64,000 nt of DNA. Source: Marinimicrococcus flavescens (GTDB taxonomy: Bacteria > Pseudomonadota > Alphaproteobacteria > Geminicoccales > Geminicoccaceae). Below are positions 57,280 through 64,000 of the stretch, piece after piece (the first letter of the stretch is position 1; each line of letters opens with the position of its first letter). Location: NCBI GenBank assembly GCA_029211145.1, contig JARGEQ010000092.1:45037-109036 (forward strand), given 5' to 3'. Below the pieces are notes generated by a model. It was not told the DNA's origin. It made no database searches and saw only the letters and a list, made by a program, of their open reading frames with translations. Position numbers and translations under genes: made by a program.

Positions 57280-57315
57280 CGATTTTGAAGTGCCGCAGAG
57301 GCGGCCTCAAAATCG
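57280..57315. repeat. Long composite hairpin upstream of the unknown gene pair
   Basis: Outer arms CGATTTTGA/TCAAAATCG (perfect 9 bp) enclose inner arms GCCGC/GCGGC with loop AGAG. It lies 20 bp before the start of the membrane-protein gene and about 215 bp before the helicase gene. AT-rich outer arms contrast with the surrounding DNA; it could be an operator, attenuator or a mobile-element end. Confidence 0.6.
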
Positions 57316-57528
57316 ATCGCTGCAATGCGCTGTTTATGGCAGGCGACGGGAAGGACGCCTAGAGCTACCGGGGGTTGTAAACATCGGTCATCAGCCTTCT
57401 GTCGGGGTGAGCTGGCTCGGCATTCGGTCCCCGGGAACGCGCCGCCTCAGCCCCGACCCCGCGGCTCGCCCCTCGACGCCACGCCCGCCCGCCCTACATT
57501 GGCTCAGGCTTCCCCACCCGCGAGGACG

Positions 57529-59955
57529 ATGCTGCCCGTGACGCTGCCCGCACCCTTCGAGGCCTGGTTCGCGCAGCGGGGCTGGCGGCTGCGGGGGCAC
57601 CAGGCGCGGATGCTGGAGCTGGCGCAAGAGGGGCGGGATGCGCTGCTGGTGGCGCCCACCGGCGGCGGCAAGACGCTGGCGGGCTTTCTGCCGAGCCTCG
57701 TGGCGCTGGCCGGCGGGGAGAGGCGGGGGCTGCACACGCTCTATGTCTCGCCTTTGAAGGCGCTCACCGTCGATGTCGGGCGGAATCTGGAGGCCCCGAT
57801 TGCCGAGATGGGCCTGCCGGTGCGCTGGGCCGCACGCACCGGCGACACGCCACAGAACCGCCGTGCCCGCCAGCGCAAGGACCCGCCCGGGATCCTGCTC
57901 ACCACGCCCGAGAGCCTGGCGCTGCTGCTCTCCTACGAGGACGCGGCGACGTTCTTCGGCGGGCTCGAGGCGGTGATCCTCGACGAGCTGCACGCGCTGG
58001 CCGAGAGCAAGCGGGGCGTGCTGCTGAGCCTGGCGCTGGCGCGGCTGCGGACGCTGGCCCCGAAGGCGCGCTTCACGGGCCTCTCCGCCACCGTGGCCGA
58101 GCCGGAGCGGCTGCGCCGCTGGCTCTCGCCCGCGCCGGAGCGGGTGGCAGTGGTGGAGGGCGATCCGGGTGCGAAGCCGGAGGTCGGGATTCTTGTGCCG
58201 CGGGGCTACATGCCCTGGGCCGGGCACATCGCCCTTTATGCGGCGCGCGACGTCTACGGGCTGATCCGCGCCCACCGCACCACGCTGGTCTTCGTCAACA
58301 CCCGCGCCCAGGCCGAGCTGGTGTTCGGCGCCCTGTGGCGCGAGAACCGCGAGGACCTGGCGATCGCCCTGCACCACGGCAGCCTCGCACCCGAGCAGCG
58401 CCGCAAGGTGGAGGCGGCCATGGCCAGAGGCGGGCTCAGGGCGGTGGTCTGCACCTCCTCGCTCGATCTCGGCATCGACTGGGGCGACGTCGATCTCGTG
58501 GTGCAGGTGGGTGCACCCAAGGGGGTGAGCCGGCTGCTCCAGCGCATCGGCCGCGCCAACCACCGGCTCGACGAGCCCTCCCGCGCCATGCTGATCCCCG
58601 CCAACCGCTTCGAGGTGCTGGAGTGCATGGCGGCACTGGAGGCCATGGAAGCGGGCACGCTCGACGCCGTGCCGCCGCCGCCGGGCGGTCTCGACGTGCT
58701 GGCCCAGCACATCACCGGTATCGCCTGCAGCGGCCCGTTCGACGCCGATACGCTCTACGAGGAGGTGCGCCGCGCCGCCCCTTACGCCGATCTCGCCCGC
58801 GAGGCCTTCGACGCCACCTTGAACTTCGTCGCCACCGGCGGCTACGCGCTCCAGGTCTACGAGCGCTACCGCCGCCTCGTGCAGGACGAGGACGGCCGCT
58901 GGCGGCTGACTGACAAAAAACTGGCGCGGCAGTACCGGATGAATGTCGGCACCATCGTCGAGGCGCCGGTGATGCGGGTGCGGCTGGGCCTGCGCGGCCG
59001 GCGGCTGGGCGAGGTGGAGGAATATTTCGTCAGCATGCTCCAGCCCGGCGACACGTTCCTCTTCGCCGGACGGCTGCTGCGCTTCCAGGGGATCCGCGAC
59101 AACGAGGTGATCGTGAAGACCGCGCACGGCACGCTCGATCCGAAGGTGCCGGCCTATGCCGGGGGCAGGCTGCCGCTCTCGAGCCATCTGGCCCAGAGGG
59201 TGCGCGGCATGCTGGGATCGCACGGCAACTGGCAGCGCCTGCCGGCCCAGGTGCGTGAATGGCTGGAGCACCAGGAGAAGCGCTCTTCCCTGCCGAGCCC
59301 CGACGAGCTGCTGGTCGAGACCTTCGCGCGCGGCGGGCGGCATTTTCTCGTGGCCTACTGCTTTGCCGGGCGCAACGCCCACCAGACCTTGGGCATGCTG
59401 CTCACCCGCCGCATGGAGCGGGCGGGGCTGCGGCCGCAGGGCTTCGTCGCCTCCGACTACAATATCGCCGTCTGGGGGCTGGAGCCGGCCGGCGACGTGG
59501 CATCCCTGTTCGCGCTCGACATGCTGGGCGACGATCTCGAGGAGTGGATGGCGGAAAGCTCGATGCTCAAGCGCACCTTCAGGAACGGGGCGGTGGTGGC
59601 CGGGCTCATCGAGCGGCGCCATCCGGGCCAGCGCAAGACCGGGCGGCAGGTCACCTTCAGCGCCGATCTCGTCTACGACGTGCTCAGGAAGTACGAGCCC
59701 GACCACGTCCTCTTGCAGGCGGCCCGCGCCGAGGCCGCCTACGGCCTCACCGACATCCGCCGCCTGGCCGATCTGCTGGCGGAAGTGCAGGGGCGCATCC
59801 GCCACGTGCGGCTCTCCCGCATCTCGCCCTTCGCCGTCTCGATCATCGCCGGAATCGGCAAGGAGCAGGTGGGCGGCGGCGACGTCGACCGCGACCTCGA
59901 GGAGGCCGTGGCCGAGCTGGTGGCCGAGGCCATGGACGAGACGGTGGCGGCCTGA
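57529..59955 (+). CDS. Ligase-associated DNA damage response DEXH-box helicase (Lhr-like)
   Basis: 808 residues. Helicase motifs: I APTGGGKT (near 37-44), II ILDELHAL, III GLSATVAEP, V DLGIDWGDVDLVVQ and VI QRIGRANHR, followed by the winged-helix and DUF4145-like/Lhr core regions with EEYFVSMLQPGDTFLFAGR. The subfamily is usually encoded near an ATP-dependent DNA ligase, exonuclease and PdeM; here PdeM follows at once. ATG 57529 with GAGGA upstream. Unwinds DNA or RNA-DNA hybrids during repair. Confidence 0.9.
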   Translation: MLPVTLPAPFEAWFAQRGWRLRGHQARMLELAQEGRDALLVAPTGGGKTLAGFLPSLVALAGGERRGLHTLYVSPLKALTVDVGRNLEAPIAEMGLPVRWAARTGDTPQNRRARQRKDPPGILLTTPESLALLLSYEDAATFFGGLEAVILDELHALAESKRGVLLSLALARLRTLAPKARFTGLSATVAEPERLRRWLSPAPERVAVVEGDPGAKPEVGILVPRGYMPWAGHIALYAARDVYGLIRAHRTTLVFVNTRAQAELVFGALWRENREDLAIALHHGSLAPEQRRKVEAAMARGGLRAVVCTSSLDLGIDWGDVDLVVQVGAPKGVSRLLQRIGRANHRLDEPSRAMLIPANRFEVLECMAALEAMEAGTLDAVPPPPGGLDVLAQHITGIACSGPFDADTLYEEVRRAAPYADLAREAFDATLNFVATGGYALQVYERYRRLVQDEDGRWRLTDKKLARQYRMNVGTIVEAPVMRVRLGLRGRRLGEVEEYFVSMLQPGDTFLFAGRLLRFQGIRDNEVIVKTAHGTLDPKVPAYAGGRLPLSSHLAQRVRGMLGSHGNWQRLPAQVREWLEHQEKRSSLPSPDELLVETFARGGRHFLVAYCFAGRNAHQTLGMLLTRRMERAGLRPQGFVASDYNIAVWGLEPAGDVASLFALDMLGDDLEEWMAESSMLKRTFRNGAVVAGLIERRHPGQRKTGRQVTFSADLVYDVLRKYEPDHVLLQAARAEAAYGLTDIRRLADLLAEVQGRIRHVRLSRISPFAVSIIAGIGKEQVGGGDVDRDLEEAVAELVAEAMDETVAA

Positions 59956-59957
59956 GC

Positions 59958-60677
59958 GTGGCGGAGATCCGTGTCAGGGGCGTCAGGCTGGTGCTGGAGC
60001 CTTGCGGCGCCGTGTGGTGGCCGGAGCGGCGGGCCCTGCTGGTGGCCGATCTCCATTTCGAGAAGGGCAGCGCCTATGCGCGGCGCGGCGCGCTGCTGCC
60101 GCCCTGGGACACGGCGGCGACGCTGGCCCGTCTCGAAGCGGCGGTGGAACGCCGGGCGCCGAAGCTGGTGGTGAGCCTGGGCGACGCGTTCCACGACCGC
60201 CACGGCCCCGCCTCGCTCATGGACGGTGCCCGCACGCGGCTCGCCGCCCTGGCGCGCGGCCGCGACTGGCTCTGGCTCAGCGGCAACCACGATCCCCTGC
60301 CGCCGCGCGATCTGGGCGGCGAGGCGGCTGCGGCGCTGGAGCTGGACGGGCTTCATCTGCGCCACGCGCCCGGGCCGGATGTCGCTGGCGAGATCGCCGG
60401 GCACCTTCACCCCAAGGCCCGCCTCGCCACCTCGCGGGTGCGGGTGGTGCGGCCCTGCTTCGCCGGCGACGGCAACCGCCTCCTGCTGCCCGCCTTCGGT
60501 AGCTTCACCGGCGGCCTCAATGCGCTGCACCCGGCCATTGCCGGCCTCTTCCCCGCCGGCTTCGACGCCTGGCTTTTGGGCGAGCGGCGGGTCTTTCGCG
60601 TGCCCCACGCTCGGCTCAGGCCCGAGCAGGCGCTCTACCACACCCTGCACGAGGAGCTGGAGCATGGCAGCGAGTGA
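59958..60677 (+). CDS. pdeM: Ligase-associated DNA damage response endonuclease PdeM
   Basis: 239 residues from a GTG at 59958, 2 nt after the helicase stop. Calcineurin-like phosphoesterase motifs in order: LVADLHFEKG, SLGDAFHD, SGNHD and AGHLHPK, supplying the two-metal site. The PdeM family works with the Lhr-like helicase in repair. The end overlaps the photolyase gene by 14 nt. Confidence 0.9.
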   Translation: MAEIRVRGVRLVLEPCGAVWWPERRALLVADLHFEKGSAYARRGALLPPWDTAATLARLEAAVERRAPKLVVSLGDAFHDRHGPASLMDGARTRLAALARGRDWLWLSGNHDPLPPRDLGGEAAAALELDGLHLRHAPGPDVAGEIAGHLHPKARLATSRVRVVRPCFAGDGNRLLLPAFGSFTGGLNALHPAIAGLFPAGFDAWLLGERRVFRVPHARLRPEQALYHTLHEELEHGSE

Positions 60678-62109
60678 GCCCGCTTTGGTGTGGTTCCGCC
60701 AGGATCTGCGCCTTGCCGACAATCCCGCTCTGGTCGCCGCCGCGCGCAGCGGCCGGCCGGTTTTGGCGGCCTTCGTGCTGGACGACGAGAGCCCGGGGGT
60801 GCGCCCGGCGGGCGGCGCCTCGCGCTGGTGGCTGCATCATTCGCTGGAAGCGCTGGCGGCGGCGCTGCAGGAGCGGGGCGTGCGGCTGGTGCTGCGCCGC
60901 GGTCCGGCGGAGCGCGAGATCCGGGCGGTGGCGGCCGAGATCGGGGTCCGGGAGGTGTTCTGGAGCCGCCGCTACGAGCCCTGGAGCATCGCGGTGGAGC
61001 GGCGGCTCGAGGAGGTGCTGGCCTCGGACGGGATCGAGCTGCGCACGGGCAATGCCCTGCTCGCCTTCGAGCCCTGGGAGATCGCGCAGAAGGGCGGCGG
61101 ACCCTACAAGGTCTTCACGCCCTACTGGCGCGCCTGGAGCGAGCGGGGCGCGCCGCCCGCGCCGCTGCCGGCACCGGGCAGGCTGGAAGGGTTTGCGGGC
61201 AAGGTGACGGGCGACGCGCTCGCGGACTGGGCGCTGCTGCCGCACAAGCCCGACTGGGCCGGCGGGCTGCGCGAGACCTGGACGCCCGGCGAGGCCTCGG
61301 CACTGGACGCCGCCGAAACCTTCCTCGACGGCCCGGTGCTCGGCTACGCGCAGGGCCGCGACCGCCCGGCCGGGCCCGGCACCTCGCGCCTCTCGCCGCA
61401 TCTCCACTGGGGCGAGATCTCCCCGCGCCAGCTCTGGCACGCCGCGCGCTTGCGCTGCCTGGAGGACGAGACCAGGTGGGGCCGCATGCTCCCCTTCATC
61501 CGCCAGCTCGCCTGGCGCGACTTCGCGTATCACAGCCTCTGGCATTTCCCCGATCTCGCCGAGCGCCCCATGCGGCCGGAGTTCGAGCGCTTCCCGTGGC
61601 GCGACGACGAGGCGGGGTTCCGCGCATGGAGCCGCGGCCGGACCGGCTATCCCATGGTGGACGCCGGCATGCGCGAGCTCTGGCACACCGGCTGGATGCA
61701 CAACCGCCTGCGCATGATCACGGCCTCCTTCCTGGTGAAGGACCTCCTGATCCCCTGGCAGCGCGGCGAGGCGTGGTTCCGCGACACGCTGTGCGACGCC
61801 GATTGCGCCAACAACGCCATGGGCTGGCAGTGGGTAGCCGGCTGCGGCATCGACACCGCGCCCTTCTTCCGCATCTTCAACCCCGTCACCCAGGGCGAGC
61901 GCCACGACCCCGAAGGGAGCTATGTCCGGCAGTGGGTGCCCGAGCTGGCCCGCCTGCCGAAGAAATGGATCCACAACCCCTCCGCCGCCCCGCCCGCCGT
62001 GCTCCGCGAGGCAGGCGTCACGCTTGGCCGCGACTACCCGGAGCCGATCGTGGACCATGCGCGGGCGAGGGAACGCGCGCTGGAGGCCTATGGGGAGGTG
62101 AGGGGGTAG
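60664..62109 (+). CDS. phr: Deoxyribodipyrimidine photolyase
   Basis: 481 residues. N-terminal antenna-binding domain (WFRQDLRLADNPALV) and a C-terminal FAD domain with GRTGYPMVDAGMRELWHTGWMHNRLRMITASFLVKDLL and ANNAMGWQWVAGCGIDTAPFFRIFNPVTQG. The class I CPD photolyase pattern is the best fit; the tryptophan electron chain is plausible. Repairs UV-induced pyrimidine dimers with blue light. Overlaps pdeM, so helicase, endonuclease and photolyase form one repair operon. Confidence 0.94.
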   Translation: MAASEPALVWFRQDLRLADNPALVAAARSGRPVLAAFVLDDESPGVRPAGGASRWWLHHSLEALAAALQERGVRLVLRRGPAEREIRAVAAEIGVREVFWSRRYEPWSIAVERRLEEVLASDGIELRTGNALLAFEPWEIAQKGGGPYKVFTPYWRAWSERGAPPAPLPAPGRLEGFAGKVTGDALADWALLPHKPDWAGGLRETWTPGEASALDAAETFLDGPVLGYAQGRDRPAGPGTSRLSPHLHWGEISPRQLWHAARLRCLEDETRWGRMLPFIRQLAWRDFAYHSLWHFPDLAERPMRPEFERFPWRDDEAGFRAWSRGRTGYPMVDAGMRELWHTGWMHNRLRMITASFLVKDLLIPWQRGEAWFRDTLCDADCANNAMGWQWVAGCGIDTAPFFRIFNPVTQGERHDPEGSYVRQWVPELARLPKKWIHNPSAAPPAVLREAGVTLGRDYPEPIVDHARARERALEAYGEVRG

Positions 62110-62286
62110 GGGGCTGGACCTGCCCGACGGCTGAACCCGGCGGTTGTCCTCGCTTCCAACCGTGGCGTTGAGAAACGGCCGGGGGCAGGGGAGCCAATGA
62201 GCGGGAGATGGTAAGTGCTCAGTTTGGCATGAGATCAGTGATTGTATGCTTAACCGTTGTAGAGAATTGCTAGCAAATAACAATAA

Positions 62287-63318
62287 TTAAAAGCTATCTT
62301 TGGAAATATCGAGGACATCGTCTATAACATAAGATATGGGCGTTTTGCTCTTGTCTCTTGTGAAATATCCTGACACCATTATTTTATCAATTTTCATGCC
62401 GTCGATGAGATTGTTGAGCACCGCCCGTTTCGATGATGAAGGTAGACGAAATGGCAGTGCCTTCTGATTGTCGCCGTATCTGAATTTGCCATGCCCTGTT
62501 TCCCTGTCAAAATTTTTCACCCTCACGAGGAGTGGAGTCGGTATTTTGTCTAATTGAGTATTGGTGATCCAATTCACTGTGTCTTTCGTGAGAAATGCGC
62601 AGGTATTATCATTAGCTACGAATCCAATGGATAGCGACTCGGCGGAGCCCCTGAGAGGCAACGCCAGATCCGAAATCGGCCCACGCAGTCTTGAGGTCAG
62701 CCGCCTCTCCTGCTCTGGCGTGATCTGCGAAAGTTCATCCTCATAGGGTGCAGTTATCCGCGACGTTTTGCGGCGTGCTTCAAGGTTTTCACGAGTTTCG
62801 CGGAGTGGCATTTCCATGTCTGGCAGGCGCCGTTGATTGACTGCATCGGAGAGCACGCCAAGCACCCGGTCCATGCTCCTCTCATGCATGCCCGCCAAGA
62901 TTTCCAATTGTCGCGTTTGCTCAGTCGCCGCGATCACGTTATCTGCTTGTTTGCAAAGTTCTGTTGCCGCTGCCTGTGCGATGGCTTCGTCGTGCCTGCT
63001 GCCGATGCCAAACATGCTCCAGACACGCGCGAACATCACCTCGAACGGAACCTTGAAGAACGTTTCGGTGATCAGTGGCGCCGCAAGAAGAAGTGCGTCC
63101 TGTACGAAGCAGCTTCGCGTTGGAGTGCCTACCCGGATATCGACCGGGATCTTTCCCGAAAGGCGTTCCTTGACCCTTCCGGTCTGTCGGAAGGCTTCAA
63201 TCGTGTACACTAGGCGAGCGGCGCCATAAAGAAAACGGCCCGCCTCGTAGAAATTGAGCTGACCCTCAGAGGCGATTCCTCCATTGAATGTGAAGGAAAT
63301 ATTTCCGGTCTTCGACAT
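62287..63318 (-). CDS. Protein of unknown function in an AT-richer segment
   Basis: 343 residues. It opens with ISFTFNGGIASEGQLNFYEAGRFLYGAARLVYTIEAF, similar in style to proteins grouped as DUF7946, then a hydrophobic stretch (ALLLAAPLITETFFKVPFEVMFARVW, about 75-100), a helical middle, and a C-terminal part rich in Lys (NFDRETGHGKFRYGDNQKA). Base and codon use (AAA, ATT, TTT, GAT) differ sharply from all other genes here, which implies recent transfer. A -10-like TATAGT (63379-63384) precedes it. Confidence 0.75.
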   Translation of the reverse strand: MSKTGNISFTFNGGIASEGQLNFYEAGRFLYGAARLVYTIEAFRQTGRVKERLSGKIPVDIRVGTPTRSCFVQDALLLAAPLITETFFKVPFEVMFARVWSMFGIGSRHDEAIAQAAATELCKQADNVIAATEQTRQLEILAGMHERSMDRVLGVLSDAVNQRRLPDMEMPLRETRENLEARRKTSRITAPYEDELSQITPEQERRLTSRLRGPISDLALPLRGSAESLSIGFVANDNTCAFLTKDTVNWITNTQLDKIPTPLLVRVKNFDRETGHGKFRYGDNQKALPFRLPSSSKRAVLNNLIDGMKIDKIMVSGYFTRDKSKTPISYVIDDVLDISKDSF

Positions 63319-63871
63319 GGTTGATCCGGTAATTGCGCGCTTGAGATCGCGGCTTCTTTTGACGATCGCCCTGAATTCACTATACTGGTAGCTGACTGTT
63401 CGCGAATGCGGATTTCCCCAGCTCTCCTGTTCGTGCGCATCATAGCGCTGGTGCGGCAGTCGAAACCCTGAACGTTATCTGCAAGAAGAACGTTAAACCG
63501 CTGATCGTGTCTTGTCAGCGACGAATCCACCTGCTCCCGACCGGTGAGACAACGGGCGTGAATGTTCAAGCCCCTCAATTCAGCCTTGGCGATGTGGCGC
63601 GACTGTGCTGCTCAGGGCCGCTCCCGCCACCGCCGTACGCGCCACACCTCCGCCTCGGCCCGCGAGCCCGATCCTTCGAGGGTATAGTCGTCGGCGAAGC
63701 GGGCCCGTCATCCGCTATGGTCGTCAACCGACCTTCAGTCATACCTGGCAACATGAACACCGCCTGGCGCAGCGTCGTCCGAGCGGCCGGCTTCGCCTAG
63801 ACCGAGGTGTGGCATTAATTCCTTTGATAGGCTATCCTCGCAGCATCCGTCCTCCAGCCTGCGAGGCAGCT
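63319..63871. other. Intergenic region at the right end
   Basis: 553 bp without a convincing gene. The left 150 bp is AT-richer and probably holds the promoter of the unknown gene. Two frames (63210-63578 minus, 63507-63800 plus) have no ribosome site or family likeness. The last codons of the second (MNTAWRSVVRAAGFA) faintly resemble a phage-integrase fragment but this is too short to support. Confidence 0.45.
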
Positions 63872-64000
63872 ATGTCCGACACTACCACTCACCCTGCCGT
63901 GACAAAGACGAACCTGAGCCCCGAGGACCAGGCCACGTTCTCGGCCCTTCTCACGGATCTCACCCGCCGACACGCGCCGGAGGGTGCGGTGGAGGAGCAC
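63872..64000 (+). CDS. Start of a gene of unknown function (cut by window end)
   Basis: 43 codons remain open to the edge: MSDTTTHPAVTKTNLSPEDQATFSAL and LLTDLTRRHAPEGAVEEH. The LSPEDQATFSALLTDL segment resembles the start of small alphaproteobacterial proteins found near mobile elements, but no assignment is possible from this part. Confidence 0.5.
   Translation, partial: MSDTTTHPAVTKTNLSPEDQATFSALLTDLTRRHAPEGAVEEH

Noticed and set aside
63756..63800. Fragment resembling the end of a tyrosine recombinase (NTAWRSVVRAAGF).
   Set aside because: About 13 residues in an otherwise unrelated frame; too short to separate from chance.

Overview
The window is about 64 kb of very GC-rich chromosomal DNA from an alphaproteobacterium. 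The family set points to the Rhodospirillales/Geminicoccales side of the class: MoxR-DUF58-DUF4159, DUF1285-Nudix-DUF6111-cca, a rhizobial-type GlpSTPQUV glycerol importer, TRAP transporters, a bacteriophytochrome with its own haem oxygenase, and ligase-associated repair genes. The lineage is inferred from gene content only; no rRNA is present. Long reading frames opposite real genes are abundant because of codon bias and are not annotated.

Layout. 1-3.8 kb: MoxR/DUF58/DUF4159 membrane-associated cluster (minus). 4-6.8 kb: housekeeping operon ending in the CCA-adding enzyme, followed by tRNA-Gln(CTG), whose promoter overlaps the cca stop codon. 7-13.7 kb: a membrane protein, then a four-gene signalling operon (c-type haem sensor, hybrid kinase, CheY-like regulator, receiver-adenylate cyclase). 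13.9-14.8 kb: three tandem near-identical small-RNA genes with individual promoters and intrinsic terminators, the most novel element here. 14.9-24 kb: cyclopropane fatty acid synthase, a crotonase, a fatty-acid desaturase, a zinc-ribbon/cyclase/AAA/TPR giant and an MscS channel. 24-29.6 kb: bphP-bphO and modABC. 29.8-31.3 kb: two outer-membrane beta-barrel paralogues. 31.4-34.3 kb: TRAP system 1. 34.4-42.8 kb: glycerol regulon (glpR, glpD, glpSTPQUV) with two candidate GlpR operators. 42.9-49.8 kb: TRAP system 2 with a crotonase, a class III CoA-transferase, a GntR/FCD regulator and a PdxA-like dehydrogenase, plus two matching GntR-type operators. 49.8-62.1 kb: DedA, RimO, an unusual winged-helix regulator, GNAT, a Na+/H+-type antiporter, an unknown two-gene unit, and an Lhr-like helicase-PdeM-photolyase DNA repair cluster. 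62.2 kb-end: a markedly AT-richer, probably acquired segment with a protein of unknown function and the start of a last truncated gene.

How they fit together: the glp block imports and oxidises glycerol under GlpR; TRAP system 2 and its enzymes look like an uptake-and-degradation unit for an unidentified organic acid; the haem sensor, kinase, regulator and cyclase look like one redox or ligand signalling chain; the repeated sRNAs carry an invariant CCUCCC segment that suggests post-transcriptional repression through Shine-Dalgarno sequences. A roughly 40-bp repeat is found just downstream of three separate genes.
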